64,000 bases of DNA, taken from the NCBI GenBank assembly GCA_046290435.1, contig JBKAGO010000070.1:267357-331356 (forward strand), given 5' to 3'. Shown piece after piece: positions 37,325-46,035 of the stretch (position 1 is its first letter; each line of letters starts with the position of its first letter). Both the position numbers and the translations under genes were made by a program. The notes under the pieces are model-generated. The model saw only the letters and a program-made list of their open reading frames with translations. It did no database searches and was not told the DNA's origin. This DNA is from CAVQUE01 sp046290435. GTDB taxonomy: Bacteria > Actinomycetota > Acidimicrobiia > Acidimicrobiales > UBA8592.

Positions 37325-38896
37325 ATGGGTACAGCGGCGGGCGAAGAGACCAGACGCGCATGGGGCCGGCATCGGCGACGGATCGTGGTCGTGACCACGA
37401 TCGTGGCGTTGCTGGCCACGTTGGTACCGGCCGCCGCGGCGGAGGACCGCATCTATTGGCCCAACTTCGACGGTGGCTTCGACAGCATCGGTTCGGCGAA
37501 CCTGGACGGGTCCGGTGGCGGCAGCGATTTCCGTCCCGGTGGTGGTTCGGTGTTCGGCCCGAGCGGCCTCGTGTTCGACACCGCAGCAGGTCGCATGTAC
37601 TGGGCCAACACCTTCGACAACACCATCTGGGGTGCGCCCATCGACGAATCCGGCACGCCCACGCAGGTGAACACCGCCGGGGCGAACACCGGAGGCGTGA
37701 GCGGCCTGGCCATCGACGTCGCTGCGGGGCGGCTCTACTGGGCGGCTTCTGTGGCCGACGTCATCTCCTACGCTCACCTCGACGGGACCGGCGGTGGCAC
37801 GCTGGCGACGGGCGCAGCGACACTCGACGATCCGCTGGCGGTCGCGATCGATCCGGTCGGTGGCCGCATCTACTGGACCAACTTCGCCGGCGACGCCATC
37901 TCGTTCGCCGCGCTCGACGGCAGCGGTGGTGGTGACCTCGTCACGCCCCCGGGGCCGGTGAGCGGTCCCGTGGGTATCGCGATCCACCGGGGCCTCGATC
38001 GGGTCTACTGGACGAACGCCACGACCGATTCGATCGCCTCGGCGACCTTGGCAGGCGGCGATGCGCGCACGGAACTCGATGCGATGGATGGCGTGCCCGA
38101 TGCACCGTTCGGGCTGGCGATCGACGAGGAGAACCGGTCGCTGTACTGGGCAGGTTTCAGCACGCCGTCCACGATCGCCCGGACCACGCTCGACGACGGC
38201 GGCGGAGCGGCGGGCGTCCAGGTGCTCACCACTGACGACGTCTCGCCCGCGACCCTCATCGGGCCCTATGCCGTCGCGGTCCTGCGCCGCCCGGTGTCGG
38301 CCGCGCCGCCCGTGGTCACCGGGGCCGAGCAGTACACCTGCAGCACGGGCACGTGGGAGACCGATCGCCCCGGCGCCAACCTGTACCGGGGACCGACCAT
38401 CTATGGATACCAGTGGCTCCTCGACGGCAACCCCATCGCCGGCGCGACCGCAGAGCTGCACGTCCCGGCCGAGAGCGGCGAGTACCGCTGCCAGGTCACC
38501 GCCATCAACCATGCCGGCGAGGCCACCCAGCTGAGCGAGGCGGCGACGGTCACCATCGCCCCCGACACGGTCCGGCCGACGGTGCGGGTCACGGCCACCG
38601 CCAAGGTGAAGAAGTCAAAGAAATTCATCCGCGTCAAGGTCAGGGTCAGCATCGAGAGCAACGAATCCTGCCGAGCCCGCATCACGGCGACGGGCGGTTT
38701 CGGCAGGAAGATCAAGTTCACGGCCCGCAACAAGAACGTCGAGGCCGACCAGCCGCGCAAGGTGAACCTCACCGGCAAGGTGAAGCGGAGCAAGGCAAAG
38801 AAGGGCAAGGTGAAGGTGAAGGTCGCCTGCACCGATGACGCCGGCAACCGGACGACGGTGACGAAGAAGGGGAAGCTCGAGGGCCGCGCCCGATAG
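37325..38896 (+). CDS. Secreted YWTD-type beta-propeller protein with Lys-rich C-terminus
   Basis: A 523-residue exported protein. A basic N-terminus and hydrophobic segment lead to an AAA-AED signal cleavage near residue 39. Six repeats with YW at the strand turn (RIYWPN, RMYWAN, RLYWAA, RIYWTN, RVYWTN, SLYWAG) indicate a six-bladed propeller like LDL-receptor YWTD domains. An Ig-like segment follows near residue 330 (YGYQWLLDGNPI, with Cys at GEYRCQV). The last 100 residues are rich in Lys (KVKKSKKF, KRSKAKKGKVKVK) with two Cys. A role in surface binding is inferred. Ribosome binding site GGAGG. Confidence 0.85.
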   Translation: MGTAAGEETRRAWGRHRRRIVVVTTIVALLATLVPAAAAEDRIYWPNFDGGFDSIGSANLDGSGGGSDFRPGGGSVFGPSGLVFDTAAGRMYWANTFDNTIWGAPIDESGTPTQVNTAGANTGGVSGLAIDVAAGRLYWAASVADVISYAHLDGTGGGTLATGAATLDDPLAVAIDPVGGRIYWTNFAGDAISFAALDGSGGGDLVTPPGPVSGPVGIAIHRGLDRVYWTNATTDSIASATLAGGDARTELDAMDGVPDAPFGLAIDEENRSLYWAGFSTPSTIARTTLDDGGGAAGVQVLTTDDVSPATLIGPYAVAVLRRPVSAAPPVVTGAEQYTCSTGTWETDRPGANLYRGPTIYGYQWLLDGNPIAGATAELHVPAESGEYRCQVTAINHAGEATQLSEAATVTIAPDTVRPTVRVTATAKVKKSKKFIRVKVRVSIESNESCRARITATGGFGRKIKFTARNKNVEADQPRKVNLTGKVKRSKAKKGKVKVKVACTDDAGNRTTVTKKGKLEGRAR

Positions 38897-38906
38897 CGCC
38901 CGACCG

Positions 38907-38963
38907 CCCCGATCTCGTGAGGTTGATCCACCGTCACGGTGGATCAACCCAACGAGATCGGGG
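38907..38963. repeat. Palindromic element family B, copy 4
   Basis: Outer arms CCCCGATCTCGT and ACGAGATCGGGG are conserved, but the middle stem is changed on both sides (GGTTGATCCACCG with CGGTGGATCAACC), keeping full pairing. It lies 10 bp past the YWTD stop and 2 bp before the convergent SnoaL-like stop. Confidence 0.92.
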
Positions 38964-38965
38964 CA

Positions 38966-39520
38966 CTACCCCTCGGTGGCGGGTTTGCCCGCGAAGGCGC
39001 TGCGCTCGGCTGGGACCGGGTCGCTGACCTTCTTCGCGTCGTTGGGGTGGAAGCCCCAGGCGCTGATGATCGCGAGCGTGGTGAAGCGCCACTTCCCGTC
39101 GTCGTCGAGGCGCAGGGTGCCCTCGTAGCGGCCGCCCTGCACGCCCCGATTCGACGTCGTCGTGAAGTACGCCGTCAGCGACGCGGTCTGGGCGTCGTCG
39201 GCGACGTCGATGGCGATGTTCGACGACGTGTGGCCACCGGCGATGAGCTTGTCGCGCGACCCGTACGGCTCGTACAGCGGCTTCATGGCCTCGCGGCCCT
39301 CGAAGTGCATGTCGATCCCGTCGGGCGGGAAGTTGACGACCTCGAGCACGCAGTCGGAGGCATACGCGTCGAGGATGCCGTCGCCGTAGCCGGTGTCGAG
39401 CGAGTACAGGTACTGGTTGAACGTGGCGGTGATGCGTTCGCGGGCCCGCAGGCGCGCCACCTCGGCTTCCAGAGCGGCGACGCGCTGTTCCAGATCGCGA
39501 CCTTCGGCGCTGTCGGTCAT
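38966..39520 (-). CDS. SnoaL-like/NTF2-fold protein
   Basis: A 184-residue protein. A short N-terminal coiled-coil-like helix (LEQRVAALEAEVARLRARE, residues 10-28) precedes a cone-shaped NTF2 fold (ATFNQYLYSLDTGYGDGILDAYASDCVLEV), as in SnoaL-like isomerases and dehydratases. The catalytic residues are not obvious. The ATG was selected for GGGGGAA upstream. The function is unknown; many such proteins act on polyketide or steroid-like rings. Confidence 0.82.
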   Translation of the reverse strand: MTDSAEGRDLEQRVAALEAEVARLRARERITATFNQYLYSLDTGYGDGILDAYASDCVLEVVNFPPDGIDMHFEGREAMKPLYEPYGSRDKLIAGGHTSSNIAIDVADDAQTASLTAYFTTTSNRGVQGGRYEGTLRLDDDGKWRFTTLAIISAWGFHPNDAKKVSDPVPAERSAFAGKPATEG

Positions 39521-39640
39521 GGTTCCCCCTTCGTGGTCGACCTCGGGTGTGGTCGACGATGCGGCTGCTGCGGTTCGCATTGTGTCACCCGCGGCGTCCC
39601 GGCGGAGCCTGCGGTCGAGCGGTCGAGCGGCCCGGGCGGG

Positions 39641-40204
39641 CTACAGGTACTCCATCTCCCAGCCCTCGGGGGGCTCGGTGAGGTTGCGGCTGCGCTTGCG
39701 CAGGCGGTCGTGATGCTCGATGCCGCGCAGGGCCGCCTCGAGGCGGGTGCCGTCGTAGGTGATCCACTGCTGGGGTACGAGCTCGATCACCACCCGGGTG
39801 GGCGTGTCGATGCGGCGGATGAACTCGGCGTGGCCGGCTGCGTCGCCTGCACGCAGCCGTTCGGCCAGCACCGGATAGAACCAGCTCTTCGTCTCGGCGT
39901 TGTCGTGCACGGTCGCCAGCGTCTTGGCGGTCGTGGCGATGTCGCCGCCGAGCCAGGTGCCCTCGCTCGACACGATGACCGAGCTCTGCGGCCGCGCCCG
40001 CAGCGCCGGCACCCGCTTGCGTTCGGCGGTGCAGGTGATCCAGAAGCGGCCGTCGTGCCACACGTAGCGATGCATGACACCGACGGGCCAGCCGTCTCGG
40101 GTGGTCCAGTTGACCACGCACTCGGTCTGCGCGGCGTAGAGAAGCTCGCGCTTGTCGTCGTCGATGCCGACATCGCTGACGTCGGTGTAGTCGGTCTTCT
40201 GCAT
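39641..40204 (-). CDS. PPOX-fold protein
   Basis: A 187-residue split-barrel protein. The N-terminal segment ECVVNWTTRDGWPVGVMHRYVWHDGRFWI and strand SSVIVSS match flavin/F420-binding PPOX proteins. A C-terminal extension of about 60 residues ends in GWEMEYL. The ATG at 40204 is preferred; a GTG two codons upstream is possible. It is the fourth PPOX-type gene in the window. Substrate unknown. Confidence 0.75.
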   Translation of the reverse strand: MQKTDYTDVSDVGIDDDKRELLYAAQTECVVNWTTRDGWPVGVMHRYVWHDGRFWITCTAERKRVPALRARPQSSVIVSSEGTWLGGDIATTAKTLATVHDNAETKSWFYPVLAERLRAGDAAGHAEFIRRIDTPTRVVIELVPQQWITYDGTRLEAALRGIEHHDRLRKRSRNLTEPPEGWEMEYL

Positions 40205-40234
40205 CGCCACGGTTGCCGCCGTCGTTCGAGCCGG

Positions 40235-40816
40235 CTACCTCACCCTGACCACATAAGTCGGGCCGGTGCGGTCGAACACGCTGCGGCGCTGAGGATCGCT
40301 GGTGATCCAAGCCAGCGACAACACGAGGATGATGAGGCCGATGAACTGGCCCAGGGCCGGCAGCAACGTCAACACGTTGGGCGCCCAACGGCGCGTGGAC
40401 ACCAGTGGGCTCGGCGGGGTGGTGCCGTCGATCTCGGTGACCCGCAACCCCAGCAGGAGCTTGCCGACGGTGCCCCCGAAGATGGTGGTGAGGATGATCT
40501 CGTACCCGGCTGTGAACACCAGGGCGGCCAGTGTGGCGAGTGCCGACGGGGTGGCGTCGTCGAGGTCGCCGTCGATCATCCCGGTCAACAAGATGATGAC
40601 GGCGACGTTGATGGCCAGGTCGATCAGCCGCGCACCGATACGTCGGCCCGCGCCGCCGATGGGCGCATCGACCCCGGCGGCGCGACGGTCGTCGGCCGAC
40701 GGGATGGGTTCGGCATCGCCGATCCAGAACTGGCCGTCCCAGTAGCGGTGGGTGTTCGGTGGGTCGTCGGGCGACCGGTACCAGCCGGGACCGGACCCTG
40801 CGGGGGGTTCTTGCAT
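40235..40816 (-). CDS. RDD-family membrane protein with DUF2510-like N-terminus
   Basis: A 193-residue membrane protein. It starts with a DUF2510-type motif (GWYRSPDDPPNTHRYWDGQFW, here split into two runs of recognition: GWYRSPDD and YWDGQFW). The RDD region follows: RRIGARLIDLAI, a helix, and GKLLLGLRVTEIDG, with about three or four hydrophobic helices. Function unknown, possibly transport. It is 49 bp from the SDR stop, on the same strand. The ATG has GGAGAGAA upstream. Confidence 0.88.
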   Translation of the reverse strand: MQEPPAGSGPGWYRSPDDPPNTHRYWDGQFWIGDAEPIPSADDRRAAGVDAPIGGAGRRIGARLIDLAINVAVIILLTGMIDGDLDDATPSALATLAALVFTAGYEIILTTIFGGTVGKLLLGLRVTEIDGTTPPSPLVSTRRWAPNVLTLLPALGQFIGLIILVLSLAWITSDPQRRSVFDRTGPTYVVRVR

Positions 40817-40865
40817 GTCTGGATTCTCTCCGTCGGGATCGGCGGTCGGGGGCTACGAGGCGACG

Positions 40866-41675
40866 TCAGCGGTTGATGACGGGCTTGACCGGCGGCCCGC
40901 CGGTGGTGCGGTTCTCGGCCTGACGCAGTGCCTGTTCGCCGTAATGGGCGTGGGGGAGAATGTAGAAACGTCCGGCCCGAACGGCACCCACCACCTCGTC
41001 GGCGACCGCCTCGGCGGTCAGTTCCTCTCCGACGCCGCTTCCGACGCTGCCCGCCATCGGCCTGGGCGCGACCCCGGGACGGTTGCGTTCGCTGTCGCCG
41101 ATGCGGGTGGCGACGACGCCCGGGCACAGCACCGACACCGACAGCTCGGTGTCCACGAGCTCATGATGCATGGTCTCGCTGAGAGCGACGACGCCGCGCT
41201 TGGCGACGTTGTACGACGCGATGCCCGGGAAGGCCAGTAACCCGGCCGTCGAGGCGGTGTTCATGATGTGGCCGGGTGCGCCGTCGGCGAGCATCCGGGG
41301 CACGAAGTGGTGCACGCCGTGGATGACGCCCCACAGGTCGATGTCGATGACCCACTTCCAGTCCTCGAGCGAGCCCCAGGGCTCGTGGCGGGTGACCACG
41401 CCGGCGTTGTTGGCGAGGAAATGCACGCCGCCGTGTTCGGACCAGGCGTGATCGGCCAGCGCGCCGACCTGATCGGCGTCGGCGACGTCGCACACCATGG
41501 TCGACACGGTGGCGCCGCCGTCGCGCAGGCCGGCGGCGGCGTCGTCGAGCGCCGGAGCCTCGATGTCGGCCAGGACCAGGGTCATCCCCTCGGCGGCCAG
41601 CCGATGGGCGAGTGCCAGCCCGATGCCGCTGGCGCCCCCGGTGATGACCGCCACCCGTCCGTCGAAGTCCTGCAT
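40866..41675 (-). CDS. Short-chain dehydrogenase/reductase
   Basis: A 269-residue classical SDR. The cofactor loop is TGGASGIGLAL at about 11-21, NNAGV near 88, Ser in NTASTAG and Tyr/Lys in YNVAK near 154. It resembles the FabG/3-hydroxyacyl dehydrogenase-like group with a C-terminal basic tail. ATG 41675 was selected because GAGGGAGA precedes it; a longer frame adds an unlikely Arg-rich segment. Confidence 0.92.
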   Translation of the reverse strand: MQDFDGRVAVITGGASGIGLALAHRLAAEGMTLVLADIEAPALDDAAAGLRDGGATVSTMVCDVADADQVGALADHAWSEHGGVHFLANNAGVVTRHEPWGSLEDWKWVIDIDLWGVIHGVHHFVPRMLADGAPGHIMNTASTAGLLAFPGIASYNVAKRGVVALSETMHHELVDTELSVSVLCPGVVATRIGDSERNRPGVAPRPMAGSVGSGVGEELTAEAVADEVVGAVRAGRFYILPHAHYGEQALRQAENRTTGGPPVKPVINR

Positions 41676-41815
41676 GTCCGTCTCCCTCGTGCTGCGGCGC
41701 CGTCGTGATCGGCACAGCGGGGAGAGCTTGGCACAGCGACGGCCGGGGTCGCCGATCGACACAGCCGATCCGATCAGACTCCACGGCGACGCGGCCGCGA
41801 GGCTCTGGAAGGGCT

Positions 41816-41902
41816 GGGGTCAAGTCCTCCTTTCTCACTTCTCGGGTCACGGCGGCCCGAGGCTCGGCGAAGGGGAGAAGTGAGAAAGGAGGACTTGACC
41901 CC
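41816..41902. repeat. Palindromic element family C, copy 1 (CCTCC variant)
   Basis: An 87-bp element. The 28-bp left arm (GGGGTCAAGTCCTCCTTTC...) is matched perfectly by the right arm (...GAAAGGAGGACTTGACCCC) around a 31-base loop. The flanks are CTGGGG and CCCCTG. It sits 140 bp upstream of the SDR start and 137 bp from the acyl-CoA dehydrogenase stop. Confidence 0.93.
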
Positions 41903-41903
41903 T

Positions 41904-41995
41904 GTGGTTCGCGGCCGTCGCGGCGGGGGTCCTGGTGGTTCGCGGCCGTCGCGGCGGGGGTCCCGGGTGGTTCGCGGCCGTCGCGGCGGGGGCCC
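41904..41995 (+). repeat. Tandem repeat, about 31 bp x 3
   Basis: GTGGTTCGCGGCCGTCGCGG is the start of each unit; copies begin at 41904, 41935 and 41967. They start 1 base after the family C element. Each unit ends in GGGGGTCC or GGGGGCCC. Confidence 0.9.
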
Positions 41996-42039
41996 TCACG
42001 CGGTCCATGAACGCTGCGACTGCCCCGTGCAGCCGACGC

Positions 42040-43263
42040 TCAGGCCTGGGTGCCGACCTTGAGTTCGCGGAAGGGGACGCCCTTGTCGACGCTGGGTTCG
42101 CGGGGCAGGCCCAGGACGCGGTCGCCGATGATGTTCTTCTGGATCTCGTCGGTGCCGCCGGCGATGCTGGCCTGGAAGCTCGTGAGGATGAGCTTGGCCC
42201 ACTGCTCGCCGCGGTCGCCCTCGACCCAGGCGTCGCTCTCCATGCCGACGATGTCGCCGGCCAGGCGACGTACGTCGCGCAGAATGCGGGCGCCGTGCAG
42301 TTTGCCCAACGACCCGCCGGGGCCGGGGGCCTTGCCGGCCTTCATCTCGGCGCGGGTGCGCATCGCCACCAGGCTCTTGGCGACCTCTTCGCTGTAGAGC
42401 CGCATCAGCTCCTGGCGCAGCACCGGCTCGGTGATGCGGCCGGTCTTGGTGGCGTATTCGATCAGGCGCTTGGCGTGGGGTGTGGAGACGCCGCTGGTGG
42501 AGCCGGCGCCGATGGCGACCCGTTCGTACATCAACATGGCGGTGGCCTGGTTCCAGCCGTTGTTGAGCTCGCCGAGCAGCCAGTCGGCCGGGATGCGCAG
42601 GTCGGTGAAGAACACCTCGTTGAAGTGCATGCCGCCGTCGATCTGGTGGATCGGGCGGATCTCGACGGCCGGATCGCGCATGTCCACCATGAACATCGAG
42701 ATGCCGGCGTGCTTGGGGGCGTCGGGGTTGGTGCGGGCGATCAGGATGCCGTACTCGCACACGTGCGCCAGGGTGGTCCACACCTTCTGGCCGTTGATGA
42801 CCCATTCGTCGCCGTCGAGCTCGGCGCGGGTCTGGAGGCTGGCGACGTCGGAGCCGGCGCCGGGCTCGGAGAACATCTGGCACCACATCGTGCGTGCCGC
42901 GATGTTGTCGGGCATGAACGCCTGCTTCTGGGCGTCGGTGCCGAAGTCGTTGAGCACGGGCAGGCACATGCCGTGGCTGATGGTCAGCTGCGACGTCATG
43001 TCGGGGTAGTCGGCGTAGACCTCGCGCCAGATGCGCTCGTGGGTCTTGGTGAGGCCCGCGCCGCCGAACTCGGTCGGATAGGTGAGGCCCGCGAGGCCTG
43101 CCTCGGCGAGCTTGCCCTGGAAGTCGCGGGCTGCCTCGACGGCGCCGTCGCCACGGGGGTCGGCGCCGCGGTAGGGGATGCCGGTGGCGTGTTCGTCGAG
43201 GAACGCCCGGCAGCGGGCCCGGAACGCATCGGCCTCGTCGGCGGTGAGTGTGTCGTCGCTCAT
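42040..43263 (-). CDS. Acyl-CoA dehydrogenase
   Basis: A 407-residue FAD enzyme. The substrate/FAD region has QMFSEPGAGSDVASLQTRAELDGDEWVINGQKVWTT and the closing motif is SIAGGTDEIQKNIIGDRVLGLPREP. The N-terminal helices run to about residue 120. The ATG at 43263 was selected for GGGGGAAGG upstream; the longer frame translates a family C repeat and is rejected. A TACGGT lies at 43340. Substrate unknown; steroid-like or branched-chain acyl-CoAs are common for such genes next to SDRs. Confidence 0.94.
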   Translation of the reverse strand: MSDDTLTADEADAFRARCRAFLDEHATGIPYRGADPRGDGAVEAARDFQGKLAEAGLAGLTYPTEFGGAGLTKTHERIWREVYADYPDMTSQLTISHGMCLPVLNDFGTDAQKQAFMPDNIAARTMWCQMFSEPGAGSDVASLQTRAELDGDEWVINGQKVWTTLAHVCEYGILIARTNPDAPKHAGISMFMVDMRDPAVEIRPIHQIDGGMHFNEVFFTDLRIPADWLLGELNNGWNQATAMLMYERVAIGAGSTSGVSTPHAKRLIEYATKTGRITEPVLRQELMRLYSEEVAKSLVAMRTRAEMKAGKAPGPGGSLGKLHGARILRDVRRLAGDIVGMESDAWVEGDRGEQWAKLILTSFQASIAGGTDEIQKNIIGDRVLGLPREPSVDKGVPFRELKVGTQA

Positions 43264-43339
43264 GGTGTGCCTTCCCCCGGCGGCCACGATGCCGCCACGT
43301 CCGAGCGGACCATGGTCCGCTGCCGTCTCGATCGGCAAG

Positions 43340-43345
43340 ACCGTA
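43340..43345 (-). promoter_or_regulatory. Candidate -10 element (TACGGT)
   Basis: TACGGT on the minus strand, predicting a transcript start near 43333 and a leader of about 70 bases with a strong ribosome binding site. It lies 39 bp from family C copy 2. Confidence 0.4.
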
Positions 43346-43384
43346 CTCGTTGCACCGTTTCGTGGCCGACCCGAGCGAAGGGCA

Positions 43385-43470
43385 GGGTCAAGTCGTACTT
43401 TCAACCAGCTCGAGTTCGCGAGCCACCCGGCCAACCGGCCGAGAGTTGGTTGAAAGTACGACTTGACCCC
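43385..43470. repeat. Palindromic element family C, copy 2 (GTACT variant)
   Basis: The left arm GGGTCAAGTCGTACTTTC... pairs with a right arm ending GTACGACTTGACCCC, with two mismatches near the loop and one missing G at the left end. Its right end is 37 bp from the CocE stop. Confidence 0.9.
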
Positions 43471-43507
43471 GGTAGTCAGGGCCCAGTGGAACCGCCCGGC
43501 GGGTGGC

Positions 43508-45844
43508 TCAGCCCGGGCGGCAGGGCTGGGAGCGCAGCGAACCGCAGTCGGGCGGATCGGCGGGTGCCTCGACGCCGGGTACGACCGACAGCACGAGCGA
43601 CGACGGGCGGTCGGCGTCGTGGGCGATCTCGTTGGTCTCGCCCGCGGCGATGGTGTCGTCGAACGCCCAGATCGGGCGAGCCCCGCCGGGCGCGTCGACG
43701 GTGACCCGGATCGACGAGCCCGGCCGGAACACGTGGGCGAAGGGGAACACGGCGATGCGCATCGGCGTGAACTCGTCGGCGGGCAGCGGTGCGGCGTCGG
43801 CCTCGACGTTGGTGTGCACCGGGTCGACGTCGGTGCTGGCCGCCTCGTCGAGGGCCCGCTGGCTGGCCCGCAGCCAGCCCGACTGCACGTAGGTCTCGGA
43901 GCCGTCGGCGCCGACCTCGCTGATGGTCACCTCGAGGTCGGTGTCGGCGGCGCTCGAGCGCAGCCAGACGTCGAGCGACGCGGGTCCAACGACCACGATC
44001 GTCTCGTCGAGCGCCGGCGACGTCCACACCGCACCCGTGCCATCGGGGATGGCCTGCCAGTCGAGCTCGACGTCGGCGCGCCAGATCTCGTTCGATCCGC
44101 CCGTGAACGTGGTGGGCGGCAGCGCCGCGGGGTCGTTCACCCACGTGGTGGGAGCGGCGGCCCCGTCGACGGCGTCGGGCGACAGCGCCCCGTCGGGACC
44201 GAGGAACCAGCGCTGCGCGGTGGCCTCGGGGATCGGCCAGGAGTCGAATCCGGCCTCGAAACGCGGCAGCGGCGCCCGGGGCTCGACGCCGTCGGCGGCG
44301 CCCTGTTCGAACAGGATGCGGATGCGGGGGTCTGCCTCGAAGGTGGCGAGGGCCTCTTCGTAGGGCAGGCCGGCCAGGCGATCGACGTCGGGGATCGCGA
44401 CGCTGACCCCGTACAGCCCCGGCGTGAGGATCGGGCCGATCAGCGCTGCGGCGGCGAGCTCGGGTGTCTCGCGGTCGACATAGAGCTCGAGGAACTCGAG
44501 GTAGCGGATCATGATCGCCGGCGACACCGACTCGGTGTGGGCGCCGTTGACCATCGTCGCGTACAGCTGGGGCACGCCGGTGAGGTCGTCGAGCAGCGCC
44601 GGGAAGCGGCCGCCGGTCTGCTCGTCCTGCCATGCGCCGGCCAGGAACACCGGCACCTCGATGCGGTCGGCGAGCGCGGTGGGCGAGATCTCGTCGGCGA
44701 CCTCGGGCACGTAATAGGGGGTGTCCTCGATGAGGGCGCGGGCGTCGGTGTTCTGGAGCCGCAGCTTCTGGTTGGCCTCACAGACCGTGTCGCCGGCATC
44801 GACGAGACCCTGCTCCCAACCCTGGCCGAACGGCTGGCTGTCGCGTTCGCGTTCGTCGGACCACGCCAGCGCGAAGCCGGTGTTGAGGATGCCGCCCGGA
44901 TAGAGCGTGGAGCGGGCGGAGTCGTCGAGGACCGACAGCGGGGTGATGGCCGCGAGGCTCGGCGGCTGGGTGGATGCGACGAACAGCTGGGAGATCCCGG
45001 GGTAGGAGATGCCGACCATGCCGACCTGGTTGTGCTTCACCCAGGGTTGCGCGGCGACGGTCTCGATGACGTCGTAGCCGTCGAGCAGCTGGATGGGCTC
45101 GAAGAACTGGAACGACCCGCCGCTGCACCCGGTGCCGCGCATGTTGACGCCCACCCAGGCGTAGCCGAGCGGACCGAAGATGTCCTGCAGGCCGGCGGCG
45201 TCGGGGTTCGACGGGCCGTAGCCGGAGTACTCGACGACGGTGGGGTAGGGGCCGTCCTCGGCGGGGCCGGGGAGCACGACGTTGGCCGACAGGGTCGTGC
45301 CATCGCGGGTGGTGATGTAGCCGAAGCCGTCGGTGAGGGTCTGGCCGGTGTAGAGCGCAGGGTCGGGGACGTCGTCGACGGAGGTGACGGTGACCGCATC
45401 GGACTGCTCGACGGCATCGCCGTCGTCGCCTGCTGCGGTGCGGACCAGATAGTCGCCCGGTGCGACGTCTCGCCACAGCAGTGATCCGAACTCGTCGGCC
45501 ACGCCGGTGGCAGCGACCTCGCCGTCGTCGTCGCCGACGAGCTCGAGCTCGGTGCCCTCGGTGGCGTCGAGCACGGCCAGCTGTTCGACGCTGGGGGCAA
45601 CGGTGAAGGTGGCCGCGATGGTGGTGGTCGACGACGCCTCGGCGTCGACGACCGCGCCGGCGGTGTCCTCGTCGTCGGGGGTGACGGCCTCGCCCAGCAC
45701 CTCGGCCTCGACGGGTGCGGCGACGGCCGTGTCGCTCTCGCTGCTGCTGCACCCCGCCGCGATCAGGGCCGCAGCGGTCAGGGCCGCGGCCATCGTGCGC
45801 GCGCTCCGGCGGCGCCGCGGGGACAGGTCGGGGTTCGGTTGCAT
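43508..45844 (-). CDS. CocE/NonD-type hydrolase lipoprotein (X-Pro dipeptidyl-peptidase-like)
   Basis: A 778-residue exported lipoprotein. After a twin-Arg-rich N-terminus (RRRRS) and hydrophobic stretch, a lipobox ends at Cys 32 (IAAGC). A disordered acidic region and a beta-sandwich-like N-terminal part precede the alpha/beta hydrolase domain, with nucleophile Ser in GISYPGIS near residue 278. A C-terminal jelly-roll domain shows the family's VFRPGSSIRVTV segment. It likely hydrolyses ester or amide bonds outside the cell. No TACGGT was found upstream. Basic and Arg-rich pre-regions hint at Tat export but this is not certain. Confidence 0.9.
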   Translation of the reverse strand: MQPNPDLSPRRRRSARTMAAALTAAALIAAGCSSSESDTAVAAPVEAEVLGEAVTPDDEDTAGAVVDAEASSTTTIAATFTVAPSVEQLAVLDATEGTELELVGDDDGEVAATGVADEFGSLLWRDVAPGDYLVRTAAGDDGDAVEQSDAVTVTSVDDVPDPALYTGQTLTDGFGYITTRDGTTLSANVVLPGPAEDGPYPTVVEYSGYGPSNPDAAGLQDIFGPLGYAWVGVNMRGTGCSGGSFQFFEPIQLLDGYDVIETVAAQPWVKHNQVGMVGISYPGISQLFVASTQPPSLAAITPLSVLDDSARSTLYPGGILNTGFALAWSDERERDSQPFGQGWEQGLVDAGDTVCEANQKLRLQNTDARALIEDTPYYVPEVADEISPTALADRIEVPVFLAGAWQDEQTGGRFPALLDDLTGVPQLYATMVNGAHTESVSPAIMIRYLEFLELYVDRETPELAAAALIGPILTPGLYGVSVAIPDVDRLAGLPYEEALATFEADPRIRILFEQGAADGVEPRAPLPRFEAGFDSWPIPEATAQRWFLGPDGALSPDAVDGAAAPTTWVNDPAALPPTTFTGGSNEIWRADVELDWQAIPDGTGAVWTSPALDETIVVVGPASLDVWLRSSAADTDLEVTISEVGADGSETYVQSGWLRASQRALDEAASTDVDPVHTNVEADAAPLPADEFTPMRIAVFPFAHVFRPGSSIRVTVDAPGGARPIWAFDDTIAAGETNEIAHDADRPSSLVLSVVPGVEAPADPPDCGSLRSQPCRPG

Positions 45845-45950
45845 CCCGGCATCGTCGCACAGGCCCGGCCTCGCTGCCCGGGGCCGGGTGCGAAGGGTGG
45901 GGCGTCGAACCCACCGGCGCGGCCCCGACGTGAGCGCTGCGTGGTCGCCG

Positions 45951-45956
45951 TACCAT
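45951..45956 (+). promoter_or_regulatory. Candidate -10 element (TACCAT) for prfC
   Basis: TACCAT, predicting a transcript start near 45963 and a leader of about 73 bases. The prfC ATG is preceded by CAGGAAG. Confidence 0.35.
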
Positions 45957-46035
45957 GGAGCGTTCGTCGCGGCCCGGTCTGTTCGAGATCGGCTCCATCC
46001 GCCGCCGCGGCCGCGCGACACGCCAGGAAGCCCCG

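Larger units (their letters stand above)
41676..42039. other. Intergenic region filled with repeats
   Basis: About 360 bases between two same-strand genes. It holds family C copy 1 and, directly next to it, a 31-bp tandem repeat. No credible gene is present. Confidence 0.7.

Noticed and set aside
38939..40876. A 645-residue plus-strand frame over the SnoaL-like, PPOX and RDD genes
   Set aside because: It crosses three well-supported minus-strand genes and begins in repeat DNA.
43264..43434. N-terminal extension of the acyl-CoA dehydrogenase beginning at 43434
   Set aside because: It would translate the family C repeat (residues KVRLDP recur wherever this repeat is read) and lacks a ribosome binding site, whereas ATG 43263 has a strong one.
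43463..45484. A long plus-strand frame opposite the CocE-type hydrolase
   Set aside because: Shadow frame; the composition is low-complexity Gly/Val/Asp/Arg and the minus strand has a lipobox and hydrolase motifs.
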